A stretch of 64,000 nt of DNA from GCA-2705995 sp048267965 (GCA_048267965.1 JBLWWK010000002.1:186001-250000); one strand, 5' to 3'; shown: positions 36,316 to 45,597, counted from the first letter of the stretch. The notes: generated by a model not told the origin, from the letters alone. Translations and numbers: made by a program.

Positions 36316-37786
36316 GGGTTTGATAGTCGATATATGAGTTGATAATTGCTGTGTAAAGTAAATCGGCCATGAACTCGTAACCGCGCGCATTCAGATGCAC
36401 TAAATCTCTATTGGCCAAGCCTTGCTGGTACCATTTGTACATTCCGCCTTGCCCTCCCATAAGCTGAAACGCATCGAAATACGCCAATTGGTTGTGATTA
36501 CAAAGCGATTGCAAAATGCGGTTTAAACGAGCTGCATTCGGGTTTTGCTTTCTTCTGCTATACGCATCTGGATTTAAGCTAATTAAAAAGGTAGCCTCAG
36601 GATCGTTTTTCTGTAAATCGCTAATAAACTGGTTAAATTCATTGGCTAAACGCAGGCTATCGTAACCATGCTCTAAGCTTTCGTTGGTGCCGAGAGCTAC
36701 AATTATTAAATCGTTGTTTAAGTATTTAAACTGCGCCTGAAAATTTTTCGATTTGTTGTAGTGCTCGTACTTTGCTCCGTTAACACCAATCATGTTGTAA
36801 ACAACACCCGGTGTACTTTTCTCTACATAAATGCCATTGATTTTATGATGCGGATTTCCTTGGTATTCTACTACTACTTGGTAGTGAGGAGATGGCAAAC
36901 GGAAACTGGCTTTAGAGGGTGAATAATCTACAGAAGATGAAATTTGCTGCATTTCATCTTTTCCGATAGGTCTGGGTTGTTTAGCGATAGAAAGAATTTT
37001 TAGGCTCTTCCCTGCGTAAATTCTACTGCTTCTTAAGCCATTCCAACGCTGCAATTGCCCCGAAGTAACGTTGTATTTACTGGCAATTACTGAAAGGCTT
37101 TCACCCGGTTGAATTTTGTGGTACTTGGTTTGGGTAACCGTACTATGTTTCTCTACTAAATGGTGGTCTTCTGTAGAATACAGTGTAAACGGATTTGTAG
37201 AAGCACCTTCGTGAAAAATCACTAGCGAATCCATAAAATCGTTAGAATCGATGCGGATTTGCAAGTGATAATGTGGTTTTTCTGTTCCGATGGTAATTCC
37301 TGAAACTCCTATTTCCATGGGTTGTTGCGGAAAAACATTTCGTTTGGCTTTCCAATCTACATCGGTAGTAATGGCAAAATCGAGAGGACCATTGGTTTTG
37401 GCAATTTTATACGGGAAAATAAGGCCTCTACCACCGTTCCCAAAATCGCGCTGAAAATGTTGGCGAACGCCTTTTGTTAAAAAATCGGCTTGAATATGGG
37501 AATCGCCAATGTGGGCAATTCGCACTTTTTGTGTTTGCTGATTTTCGAGCGCTTGCAAGCGCTCGAAAAACGGATAAAGAAAAGTATCGTTTTGCAATTT
37601 CAGAGCCGAAGTATCTACCACTTCAAGGTAAAACGCATTTAATTCTACAGGTGCAATTTTAGAAGGTTGAACTACCTCTTTTACAATGGTTTCAGAAACA
37701 ACGGAATCGGTTCCTACTGTTTCAGATTGCCCAAAACAACTACTTAAAACTCCCATTGAGAAAATAGTGAGTACGGTTTTAATCAT
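36299..37786 (-). CDS. SGNH hydrolase/transferase with LysM domain
   Basis: A 495-residue lipoprotein-like protein (signal ending VLSSCFGQS). The SGNH fold shows block I AHIGDSHIQADFL (catalytic Ser), the Asn of VALGTNESL, and the C-terminal LVHLNARGY (catalytic His). A LysM module (YHKIQPGESLSVIASKYNV, then WNGLRSSRIYAGKSLKI) is inserted at about residues 215-265, suggesting peptidoglycan binding. With the MBOAT gene it fits the PatA/PatB pattern in which an SGNH enzyme O-acetylates the glycan. It overlaps MBOAT (17 bp) and the other SGNH gene (8 bp), so all three are one operon. Alternative: acting on a capsule. Confidence 0.8.
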   Translation of the reverse strand: MIKTVLTIFSMGVLSSCFGQSETVGTDSVVSETIVKEVVQPSKIAPVELNAFYLEVVDTSALKLQNDTFLYPFFERLQALENQQTQKVRIAHIGDSHIQADFLTKGVRQHFQRDFGNGGRGLIFPYKIAKTNGPLDFAITTDVDWKAKRNVFPQQPMEIGVSGITIGTEKPHYHLQIRIDSNDFMDSLVIFHEGASTNPFTLYSTEDHHLVEKHSTVTQTKYHKIQPGESLSVIASKYNVTSGQLQRWNGLRSSRIYAGKSLKILSIAKQPRPIGKDEMQQISSSVDYSPSKASFRLPSPHYQVVVEYQGNPHHKINGIYVEKSTPGVVYNMIGVNGAKYEHYNKSKNFQAQFKYLNNDLIIVALGTNESLEHGYDSLRLANEFNQFISDLQKNDPEATFLISLNPDAYSRRKQNPNAARLNRILQSLCNHNQLAYFDAFQLMGGQGGMYKWYQQGLANRDLVHLNARGYEFMADLLYTAIINSYIDYQTHVGNH

Positions 37787-39227
37787 TCGAATTTTGCTCT
37801 TTTTTAAAGGTTGAATATTGTTCCATTAAAAACTCGATAAAAAAGTGAGCCACTTTTCTTGAGCCTCTAAAATTGAAGTGCGTATAGTCTTTATTGGCCA
37901 GTGATGGTTGCGCATCTGCCCACTTTTTCATGGAATTTTCGCCTCCCATTTTATTAAATAGATCGAAATAGCCTACTTCGGTTTCTGTAGCGATATTGAG
38001 CAACACTTTATTCATGGCAATAACCGAACTATCGGTTTGCATTTCGCCCTCAATTTTAGCGCAACGATCGGCCATTGAAACAATTACGATACTGGTAGTT
38101 GGATACACTTTTTGCAAATATTTCACCACGCGCTTCATGGCTCGGTTGTACCAAGAATAATCGGTTACGCCCAAGCTACTGGCGTTAACACCATATTGTA
38201 AAACAATGAGCGAAGGCGCATTATTAGCGGCCATTCCGTGAAAAATATCGGCAGGAACCGCACTCAATACTAATCCAGAGTTTCCACGAGAGGCTATGTT
38301 GCTCAACTCAATTCCAGAACCGCTGTGAAAGTGCATTCCGTACAACGGCTGATCAGGTTTGAGTAAAAAATTGAGCGAAATTTCACGTACCGATTCTTGG
38401 TCAATTTCTAAGCGGTTTACGGTTTGGCTATCAGAAAGCGGCCACCAATCTTCGTCTAACTTCACCCAATTGGCCGTATCTTGATATGCCGAATCTGAAA
38501 TTCTTTTGCCGTACAGCAACGCGGGTTTAGGAAGTTTACGGGTTCCTACAAATGCGCTACTTCCGGTAAATTGAACGTTTACAGAATCGTGTGGCTGCAC
38601 GGCTAATGAAGAATCGTGTTGAGCGGTGAAATACTCTCCGTTCCAGTTGGGCGTTAGATGAGGCTTTTTGCCACTCACTACGTTGTAGCTCATCCAATTA
38701 GCTGAAAAATCGTGGCGGATGGTATTTCTAAATTTATTTACCACCGAAGTAATGGGCATGTAACCAATTCCGTAGCCACCAAACCTTCTTTGCAAGCTAT
38801 CTCTTACATCTTGGGTAATCATATCGCCTTCGATCATGCTATCACCAAACCATAAAATAGAAACCTTCTCGTTTTTATTGTTTTCAAGTTTTTGAAGTTG
38901 GGTAAAGAAAGAAACCAGCCCTTTTGCTGCAGCCGCATCTATAGAATCGAGGTAATTTACACGATCTAAGCTATCTAGGTAAGCAGAATCTACCTGTAAA
39001 GTAACCAAGGTATCTTGCAAAATGGCGGTATCTATTTGGGCTATTTCAACCGCAACTGTGTCGGCAGATTCGAAAGTGTAGAAAGGCAGATTAAACGAAT
39101 CTGTAAACGATTGCAGCCAAGAAGATTGTGAACGCGCCCACGGAAAAACAGCCACCAGTAGAAAGGCTAAAACAATTACCCACCAACTTTTTAGAAATTC
39201 TGATTTTCTTTCTGAATTCGGTTCCAT
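37779..39227 (-). CDS. Membrane-anchored SGNH-family protein
   Basis: A 482-residue protein with an N-terminal transmembrane anchor (WWVIVLAFLLVAVFPWA) and a periplasmic SGNH-type domain. The Ser block is ILWFGDSMIEGDMIT, a middle block reads LQYGVNASSLG, and the C-terminal DYTHFNFRGSRKV supplies Asp and His. It resembles the other SGNH gene in length and motif order but has no LysM insertion, so the pair may be an old duplication with division of labour. It is the first gene of the three-gene operon. Its catalytic role (transferase, esterase or scaffold) is inferred. A GGTTCCTACA word is at 38541. Confidence 0.75.
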   Translation of the reverse strand: MEPNSERKSEFLKSWWVIVLAFLLVAVFPWARSQSSWLQSFTDSFNLPFYTFESADTVAVEIAQIDTAILQDTLVTLQVDSAYLDSLDRVNYLDSIDAAAAKGLVSFFTQLQKLENNKNEKVSILWFGDSMIEGDMITQDVRDSLQRRFGGYGIGYMPITSVVNKFRNTIRHDFSANWMSYNVVSGKKPHLTPNWNGEYFTAQHDSSLAVQPHDSVNVQFTGSSAFVGTRKLPKPALLYGKRISDSAYQDTANWVKLDEDWWPLSDSQTVNRLEIDQESVREISLNFLLKPDQPLYGMHFHSGSGIELSNIASRGNSGLVLSAVPADIFHGMAANNAPSLIVLQYGVNASSLGVTDYSWYNRAMKRVVKYLQKVYPTTSIVIVSMADRCAKIEGEMQTDSSVIAMNKVLLNIATETEVGYFDLFNKMGGENSMKKWADAQPSLANKDYTHFNFRGSRKVAHFFIEFLMEQYSTFKKEQNSND

Positions 39228-39562
39228 TTTCTGCGCTTCGAGCTCTTCGATTTAAGAATTTACTTGTTGCTCACCCAAACAACAAAGAAGTGCGGAAAAT
39301 ACATATTAATCAAAGAGCTACGAAAGGCTTTTCTACAATGATATTCACGGTAGATTGTGATTTACTCAAAATGGGAATTTTCATCTCATTTTTCTACCAT
39401 TTACAATTAAACTCCATTTTCTATCAATTATAAGAACTCTCAAAAACCACCAAACACCCCTAAACACCGAATAACTACTATTTTTGACTTTATTTTTAAA
39501 CCAATGGCGTATTTTTTGATACGTTTGGCGCATAACACACAATTCTCAATTCGCCCCCCGTT
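39228..39562. other. Divergent intergenic region between SGNH operon and deacetylase-like gene
   Basis: 335 bp. It contains the start region of both divergent genes. A -7-like TACGTTTG (39520-39527) with TTTA 21 bp upstream serves the plus-strand gene. An open frame that spans the minus-strand start (39128-39433) has no coding character. Confidence 0.5.
39495..39527 (+). promoter_or_regulatory. Possible promoter of the deacetylase-like gene
   Basis: -7 TACGTTTG at 39520-39527 matches TAnnTTTG, with an imperfect -33 TTTA at 39495-39498 and a 21-bp spacer. Transcription would start near 39534, about 29 bp before the ATG. Confidence 0.45.
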
Positions 39563-41626
39563 ATGAAATTCACCTTTTCCACATTTCTATTGTGCGCATT
39601 GGCTGGTTTTGTTTCTGCACAAACCATGCACGACAGAGCAAGAATGGTAGCCATTCTCGACATGCAATCACACAACAACGAAAACGATTCACGACTTTTC
39701 TCTACCGAACAATTGGCCATTGCAGCTGGAGTTCCTTATAGAATCACCAACGATGTTTCTGAAGCTGTTACCTACGGTTATATTCTCAACGGCTCTGATA
39801 TTCAAACCAGTTCTTTTTCATCTTCAGAAATCAACACCCTTGACTCTTACGTTCAAGACGGAGGCGTTATTCTTACTTGTAACATGAGAGACAACCGATT
39901 AAAAGATGTTTTTGGGGTAAACGGCTACAATTCTACCCGCACCAACCACACCATGAATTGGAACATGAATACCGATGATTCTACCTTGGTATGGTTCGAC
40001 CACCATCGTGAGCAAGAAATTGTACTCGGTAAATCTACCATCAGTGAAATTATCTACACCCGCCACTACGATTTAACAACCGCCACTCCTTTGGCTTTTT
40101 TCGACAACGACCTCAACAAACCCGCAGTTGTAGTAAATAAATATGGCACAGGTTACGCCTACAGCATTGGTCTTTCTCTGCGTGATGTAAGTCTGCGCAA
40201 TATGCTTAATTACGATTATTCTACCCAACGCGATTACAGCAACTCTTTTGAGCCCAACGCAGATGTTTGGGTACTTTTTATTCGCGCTTGGTATGCCAAA
40301 CACCAACCGGTTCAGGTTTGGAAACACACCTCTCCTATGAATAGCTACCAAACCGTAATGGTTACCCACGATATTGATAGCCGAACAGGAATGGATACTA
40401 TGCTGCTTTTTAGTGAATGGGAGAAAAACCAAGGCATTATTGCAGATTACAACATTACAACTCGCTATTTCGCAGACGATGTAATGAGTGATTTTTACAA
40501 CGGGAAGGAACCAAAAGTAGAACAGGTTAAACTTGACGGACACATTATTAACAGCCATAGCGTTGGCCATTTTAGAGATTTTGCCAGTTTTTCTTTAGGA
40601 ACCATTGATGTACCAAAAAGCAATTACAATCCTTTTAATGATGGAAATTCTACTTCTGGAGGAACCGTTTTCCCAGAGGTGCAAGTTTCAAAAGAACTGT
40701 TAGAGGCCAATCACAATGTTACGGTTAAAACGTTTAGAGCAGGCCATCTTGCGTATCCAAAAACATTACCCAACGCACTTGATTCTTTGGGATATCGATA
40801 CGATTGCACCATGAGCACCAACGATATGGGCTACAGTTTCCCCTTCCCCATCAGAAAAGACAGAAGCTTTAGCGGTGATATCTCTAACGTTTATGAAGTA
40901 GGTATGACGGTAAGTGATGTAATTAGCGGTTTATCAAAAGACAACTATCCAGACGCTGTTTACAAATGGACGTACAGCACTCAACATTACCTTAACAATT
41001 ATTCGCCTGTTTCTTTATTAATTCACCCAAACAGGCAATACAAGCTTACCGCTCAGATTAATTACGTAAATCAACTCAGCGAAAAAGCACTGATTACACA
41101 CACAGCTGCCTATGGCGATTATTGGAGAATGAGAGAAACCGTAGACTTTTGCACTCAGGTGAGCAACGACACTTTGTTTATTACGGTTCCTACCATTCAA
41201 ACGCCACTGCATCCGTGGATGAGTTTTATGGCAGAAGGAGCCCATAAAATCAACGAAGTAATTGTTAGAGACGAAGACAATCACAACAACCTCGGCTTTC
41301 AATTTGAAACGGTACCAAATAGTAACCGCATCTTGATTTTTAAAGATGAAATGCCGGTGATTTCATCTTCTACCGAGCATTCAATCGAAAATAAGGCTTA
41401 TAAACTGTATCCGAATCCATCTAGCGGAGACGTCACGATTGAAGCCATTAACCACCATCATGTAACGCTTATCGAAATTTTTGATTTATCAGGAAAACGT
41501 GTTCACACCGAGCACTTTACCCAACATCATCAACTTCGTTTAACCCATTTACAAGGTGCATTTATTGTACGACTTACTGATACCCAAACCGGGATTTCGG
41601 TCAACGAAAAACTAATCATCGAATAA
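39563..41626 (+). CDS. Secreted polysaccharide-deacetylase-like protein with T9SS sorting domain
   Basis: A 687-residue protein with a signal peptide (cleavage after GFVSAQ). The first half resembles a glutamine-amidotransferase-like flavodoxin fold (LDMQSHNNENDSRLFSTEQ, GVILTCNMRDNRL). The second half contains features of the NodB/CE4 deacetylase superfamily: VTHDIDSRTG (Asp pair), INSHSVGHF (two His for metal), TFRAGHLAYP and SLLIHPNR. A T9SS type A sorting domain (LYPNPSSGDVTIEA onward) ends it. If active it would deacetylate or otherwise cleave an extracellular glycan. The metal triad is visible but the fold call rests on short motifs. It follows a probable promoter and is not linked to a PUL. 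A motif copy at 41185 encodes Val-Pro-Thr. Confidence 0.72.
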   Translation: MKFTFSTFLLCALAGFVSAQTMHDRARMVAILDMQSHNNENDSRLFSTEQLAIAAGVPYRITNDVSEAVTYGYILNGSDIQTSSFSSSEINTLDSYVQDGGVILTCNMRDNRLKDVFGVNGYNSTRTNHTMNWNMNTDDSTLVWFDHHREQEIVLGKSTISEIIYTRHYDLTTATPLAFFDNDLNKPAVVVNKYGTGYAYSIGLSLRDVSLRNMLNYDYSTQRDYSNSFEPNADVWVLFIRAWYAKHQPVQVWKHTSPMNSYQTVMVTHDIDSRTGMDTMLLFSEWEKNQGIIADYNITTRYFADDVMSDFYNGKEPKVEQVKLDGHIINSHSVGHFRDFASFSLGTIDVPKSNYNPFNDGNSTSGGTVFPEVQVSKELLEANHNVTVKTFRAGHLAYPKTLPNALDSLGYRYDCTMSTNDMGYSFPFPIRKDRSFSGDISNVYEVGMTVSDVISGLSKDNYPDAVYKWTYSTQHYLNNYSPVSLLIHPNRQYKLTAQINYVNQLSEKALITHTAAYGDYWRMRETVDFCTQVSNDTLFITVPTIQTPLHPWMSFMAEGAHKINEVIVRDEDNHNNLGFQFETVPNSNRILIFKDEMPVISSSTEHSIENKAYKLYPNPSSGDVTIEAINHHHVTLIEIFDLSGKRVHTEHFTQHHQLRLTHLQGAFIVRLTDTQTGISVNEKLIIE

Positions 41627-41685
41627 GAGCCCCCTCGAAATCCACCGTGAAATCTCTTATCTACATCAGATAGGAGATAAAACAC

Positions 41686-41721
41686 AAAGGCAGGTATTCT
41701 TAAAAGATACCTGCCTTTTTT
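41686..41721 (+). terminator. Rho-independent terminator after the deacetylase-like gene
   Basis: AAAGGCAGGTAT / ATACCTGCCTTT with a 9-nt loop and a T tract, 60 bp after the stop. Confidence 0.88.
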
Positions 41722-41809
41722 GTGTCGAGTAATTCTCCATTTTTTTTACATCTTCTCAATTCAAAACCACCTTTAAGATGGGTTTTATCCGTTTTAACAG
41801 AAAATTTCT

Positions 41810-41835
41810 GTAGGAACACAAATCGCGTTCCTACC
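41810..41835. repeat. Inverted pair of the dispersed word forming a stem-loop
   Basis: GTAGGAAC (41810-41817) and GTTCCTAC (41827-41834) pair perfectly over a 9-nt loop (ACAAATCGC). The copy is intergenic, with no T run, and has the same loop length as the 34.8-kb pair. Confidence 0.75.
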
Positions 41836-42095
41836 GTGATGCGCAACCGTCATTGAATTGTAAAAGTTGATTAGCAACGCGTTATTCATCGCATTTTACG
41901 AATGCCTACTATCGATTTAGCCTTTCAGCAACAAAACACTGTTTTTCTGCCCATTAGACTTTTAACATTCACCTATTCGGGGGAATAAGGGGATGGCTTC
42001 TCTCCCCTACTATTACCGCAATTCTGGTATTGTCTACAGCCTCTTCTTGCTTCTATTTTCGCGGCCTATTAATAATCATTCTAAATAAAAATGTA

Positions 42096-44555
42096 ATGAT
42101 CAAAAAGGCTTTCTTATTACTCTTACTGCTTATCAACCTGCACGAACTATCTGCCCAACAACTGTTTAGCCCCAGTGCTTTATCTACAGAAAATTTAATC
42201 TTGGGCGATTTAGAGTGGGGAGATTTTGATAAAGATGGAGATCAAGATTTATTAGCCATGGGCGTAGATGGCAACAACGTGCAACAAGTAATTTTATATG
42301 AAAATAATGCTGGCGTTTTTACAGCGGTAAACACCACTTTTCAAGGCGTGCAAAACGGAACCTGTAGTTTTATAGATTTCGATAACGACAACGATTTAGA
42401 TATTTTCATTAGTGGTGCAAGTGGCGCTACTTTCGTTACGCGTACTTACGAAAATGTAAACGGATCTTTTCAAGAAGTAGACTTAGGCCTAGCCGATGCT
42501 TCTTTTACCACTACCAAATGGATAGATATGGACCTCGATGGAGATCAAGATTTATTGCTAACAGGCTGGAATGCGAATTATGTAGGAACCACCACTCTCT
42601 ACATCAATCACTTAGACACATTTCTAGTAGACTCTAACTCAATATTTCCGACTGTAAACTTTGGAGCACTAGACGCCACCGATCTCGACAAAGATGGCCA
42701 AGTAGACCTTGTTTTAGCAGGCTCTGATGCGGCCTATGCCGGCTATACTCAGCTTTTTGAATACAACACCGACTCTGCTCGATTTGTGGCAGACACCAAC
42801 CAAAACCTAGAAGGCTTAACTTCTGTTTGGGTTCGATTCTTTGATTTTGACCAAGATGGAGACGATGATTTATTTACGCTCGGTAGCGACACCAATTACG
42901 ATGCGCGTTTAACGGTTTACCAAAACAACAACGGCCTATTAAACCCTATTCAAAGTTTTATCTCACCGGGATTTGGTTACACAAAAGATCCGTTTGTAGT
43001 GGGCGATTTAAACAACGATGGCGCACCTGATCTACTTTTAGCAGGCTACAACGACAACTACGATTATCTGATGCAGTATTTTATAAATCAGCAAGATACT
43101 CTGTATCAAGTCACCAATGCTGGCTTGCCTCTTTTCGGTGGGAACTCGAGCTTTGCCTTGTACGATGTTGACCACGATTTAGATTTAGATTTTGCTTTTG
43201 CAGGTTACGATGATGCAACTATTGATCCTGTTAGAATTCAATTATTCAACAACGATAGTGCAGCTACGAATACACCGCCAACGGTTCCTACCGTTATTAA
43301 CACAAGTGTAGATTATAACCAAGTGGCCCTTTCGTGGTCGAAGGCAACAGATGCTGAAACGGCTCAAAACGGCTTAACTTACAACTTGAGTTTACAAAAC
43401 ACCGTAACGGGTAAATATATTAATTCGCCCAACTCGTTACCAAACGGAACTCGCATGATTACTGCCCGAGGAAATATGAAACAAGATACTTCTGTGATTT
43501 ATTCGCAGTTAGAGCCGGGCATTTATAATTGGCAAATTCAATCGCTCGACAACTCGTTTGTGGCCAGCGATTTTTCACCTATAGAAAGTTTTGTAATTAC
43601 TGATTTAACGCCTTTCTCGTTGCTTTCGCCTGCCAACGGAATGTACTATTCAATAGATCCAGATGCCAATAGTTTTGTAGATTTCACTTGGGAAAAATCA
43701 GCCAACAGTCTTTACTACAAATGGTATTTCGCTGATGAAAATTATACCACACTACTCTCTAAAGCAGGCTCTACAGACACTACTCAACAAATTACTCACG
43801 AAGAAATTTATGCGTTAGCTGCCTCTAACGGACATCCTTCTGAGGGTTATAAAGACTATTTCTGGTGGGTAGAGGCTTATGGCCAGTACGATTCTTTGGT
43901 AAGTATAGATACCTTTCAAGTAACTTTTAAGCTTGAACAACACCCAAAATCTTTCGAATTGATGCATCCAGCACAGAACGATACTTTGGTGCTAGACATC
44001 AACCAAACTTCACCTATCGAATTTAAATGGCACTCATCTGAAGGAGCCAACACCTACCACTTTAATCTTACCGATTTTAATGATTTAACCTACGCAAATC
44101 CTTTTCTATCGCGCTTCTCACTCACCGACACTACACTCTCTTTCAATGAAAGCGATTTAGCCTTAGAATTAACGGCAGCTGGCTATACCATAGGTTCGTT
44201 TCACCTATTGCGCTGGAGAACGACAAGCACAGGCAATTATTTCAGTACCCCTTCGGCACAAGATCGATCGTTAGTTGTAAAAATCATTGATTCATCGGTT
44301 TCTGTTGAAGAACACACGGCAAAAGCTCCAAAATGCTATCCGATTCCATTTACACACCAAGTGATTATTGAGTTTGCACAAATAGAAGCTGTTCACCACG
44401 TATCTATTTTTGATATCACAGGAAAACACGTACTGAGTATTTCACCAAACACCCCTACCCTTTCTGTAAACACTGCCGAATGGCCAGCCGGTATTTACTT
44501 TGTTAAAACACAATTTGACCATGCCGTAACCACCCAGCAAATTATTAAAAACTAA
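42096..44555 (+). CDS. Secreted FG-GAP/VCBS repeat protein with T9SS sorting domain
   Basis: An 819-residue protein with a signal peptide (KKAFLLLLLLINLHELSAQ). At least seven repeats carry calcium-binding DxDxDG motifs of the FG-GAP/VCBS type (DFDKDGDQDLL, DFDNDNDLDIF, DMDLDGDQDLL, DLDKDGQVDLV, DFDQDGDDDLF, DLNNDGAPDLL, DVDHDLDLDF), probably forming a beta-propeller. Fibronectin-III-like modules follow (PPTVPTVINTSVDYNQVALSW, in parts), and a T9SS tail (CYPIPFTHQVIIEF to the end). It probably binds a surface ligand or glycan. ATG 42096 puts the signal at the N-terminus; a frame opening at 42030 adds an unrelated leader. Motif words at 42592 and 43283. Confidence 0.85.
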   Translation: MIKKAFLLLLLLINLHELSAQQLFSPSALSTENLILGDLEWGDFDKDGDQDLLAMGVDGNNVQQVILYENNAGVFTAVNTTFQGVQNGTCSFIDFDNDNDLDIFISGASGATFVTRTYENVNGSFQEVDLGLADASFTTTKWIDMDLDGDQDLLLTGWNANYVGTTTLYINHLDTFLVDSNSIFPTVNFGALDATDLDKDGQVDLVLAGSDAAYAGYTQLFEYNTDSARFVADTNQNLEGLTSVWVRFFDFDQDGDDDLFTLGSDTNYDARLTVYQNNNGLLNPIQSFISPGFGYTKDPFVVGDLNNDGAPDLLLAGYNDNYDYLMQYFINQQDTLYQVTNAGLPLFGGNSSFALYDVDHDLDLDFAFAGYDDATIDPVRIQLFNNDSAATNTPPTVPTVINTSVDYNQVALSWSKATDAETAQNGLTYNLSLQNTVTGKYINSPNSLPNGTRMITARGNMKQDTSVIYSQLEPGIYNWQIQSLDNSFVASDFSPIESFVITDLTPFSLLSPANGMYYSIDPDANSFVDFTWEKSANSLYYKWYFADENYTTLLSKAGSTDTTQQITHEEIYALAASNGHPSEGYKDYFWWVEAYGQYDSLVSIDTFQVTFKLEQHPKSFELMHPAQNDTLVLDINQTSPIEFKWHSSEGANTYHFNLTDFNDLTYANPFLSRFSLTDTTLSFNESDLALELTAAGYTIGSFHLLRWRTTSTGNYFSTPSAQDRSLVVKIIDSSVSVEEHTAKAPKCYPIPFTHQVIIEFAQIEAVHHVSIFDITGKHVLSISPNTPTLSVNTAEWPAGIYFVKTQFDHAVTTQQIIKN

Positions 44556-44581
44556 CCCTGTTTAATTGTTCGCTGTTCTTG

Positions 44582-44611
44582 AAAAGCACATGAAATATCA
44601 TGTGCTTTTTT
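44582..44611 (+). terminator. Rho-independent terminator after the FG-GAP gene
   Basis: AAAAGCACATGA / TCATGTGCTTTT stem with a short loop and a T tract, 27 bp after the stop. Confidence 0.9.
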
Positions 44612-44869
44612 TGTTGCTTTTGTAACGGTAGGAACACGTTTTGCCAATTTCTCTAGAGTTAACCACCAAAAAATCGATTTACCATGAAAATGAAGCATTT
44701 CAACAACCCATGTTTATAAAAACGGAGAGAAGGAATTGACTTTAATCTTTTTCTAAGATGCACTTAGAACGTAATTCGTAAAAAAAGACACGTCCTTAAC
44801 TCGCACAAAGACCCAGAAACAGATCCAAATAAAAAAATGACATACTCCTATTAAAAGACCTTGCTCTGC

Positions 44870-44902
44870 TTTGCATTGCTTTCTACAAACTGGTTATTTT
44901 TG
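44870..44902 (+). promoter_or_regulatory. Promoter of the TonB-C gene
   Basis: -33 TTTG (44870-44873), a 21-bp spacer and -7 TATTTTTG (44895-44902) match the Bacteroidota consensus. Transcription starts near 44909 and the ATG is at 44936. Confidence 0.75.
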
Positions 44903-44935
44903 AAGGCTTTTACACCCCCATTTAATCATCAATAC

Positions 44936-45448
44936 ATGAAAAACTTAAGACTTCATCTTTCTATCGCTTTTCTTCTTTTTATCTCGTCAAACATTTTAGG
45001 CCAAGAGTCGAATCCAGATTCATTATCGATCAGGGATTCTATTTTCGAGATGCAAGCAGTAGATGAGTATGCTGAGTTTAAAGGTGGCAACTCAGCTTTG
45101 TTCAAATGGATAGGAACCACACTCGTTTATCCTTTAGAAGCTAGAGAAGAAAATGTATCTGGAGTGGTTTATTCTTCTTTTGTGATTGATACTACTGGAA
45201 CGCTCACTAATATTAAAATTTTACGCGGTATTCACCCAAAGTGCGATCAAGCGGTTCTTGATTTATTGGCCAAATCTCCCAAATGGAAACCTGCTATGAA
45301 AGACGGTGAACCCGTTCGTCAGCGATTCAATTTACCTATTCGTTTCACGCTGGCTCCATCTGCTTCTGGTAACCAAGACGAACCACTTTCAAAAAAAGAA
45401 CAACGCAAACTCGATCGGGAAAAGCGTAAGGAAAGAAAAAGAAAATAG
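44936..45448 (+). CDS. Secreted TonB-C-domain protein with basic tail
   Basis: A 170-residue protein. A signal peptide (cleavage near SNILGQE) replaces the membrane anchor of true TonB. The TonB C-terminal fold is recognised by YPLEAREENVSGVVYSSFVID, ILRGIHPKCDQAVLDLLAKSPKW (in parts) and RFNLPIRFTL. TonB transduces energy to outer-membrane receptors, but without a cytoplasmic membrane anchor this copy cannot couple to ExbBD as usual. The last 20 or so residues are almost all Lys, Arg and Glu. Role unknown; it may be a periplasmic adaptor. It has a clear promoter and stands alone. A frame opening at 44861 precedes this ATG but overlaps the promoter. Confidence 0.8.
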   Translation: MKNLRLHLSIAFLLFISSNILGQESNPDSLSIRDSIFEMQAVDEYAEFKGGNSALFKWIGTTLVYPLEAREENVSGVVYSSFVIDTTGTLTNIKILRGIHPKCDQAVLDLLAKSPKWKPAMKDGEPVRQRFNLPIRFTLAPSASGNQDEPLSKKEQRKLDREKRKERKRK

Positions 45449-45529
45449 TTTGGTTTTATGCTTATCTGAGAAGAAAGCGGAATCGGATCCTACAGTGAAA
45501 AGAGATTCTATTCGAGAAATCAATCTGCT

Positions 45530-45560
45530 CCACAGGAGTTGAATAAATTACCTCCTGTGG
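45530..45560. other. Intergenic stem-loop
   Basis: CCACAGGAG (45530-45538) and CTCCTGTGG (45552-45560) form a 9-bp perfect stem with a 13-nt loop between the convergent TonB-C and 132-residue genes. No T run follows on either strand; it may still act as a 3'-end hairpin. Confidence 0.55.
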
Positions 45561-45597
45561 CTGCTTTACTACAAGTATCTAGTTTTTGCTTTCAGCG

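Larger units (their letters stand above)
41627..42095. other. Intergenic region with terminator and motif stem-loop
   Basis: 469 bp without a gene. It holds an imperfect hairpin directly after the stop (ATCTCTTATCT ... AGATAGGAGAT, about 41651-41678), the terminator at 41686, the motif inverted pair at 41810, and the leader of the FG-GAP gene. TATTTTCG (about 42054) weakly resembles a -7 element. Confidence 0.6.
44556..44935. other. Intergenic region with terminator, dispersed word and promoter
   Basis: 380 bp. It contains the FG-GAP gene terminator, a GGTAGGAACA word (44627-44636), and the promoter of the TonB-C gene. The stretch 44640-44860 has no recognisable feature. Confidence 0.6.

Noticed and set aside
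36316..36390. Upstream extension of MBOAT
   Set aside because: It lies inside the SGNH gene in another frame, and the internal Met fits the family.
39128..39433. 101-codon plus-strand frame over the start of the minus-strand SGNH gene
   Set aside because: It overlaps a well-supported gene on the other strand and extends into the promoter region without coding character.
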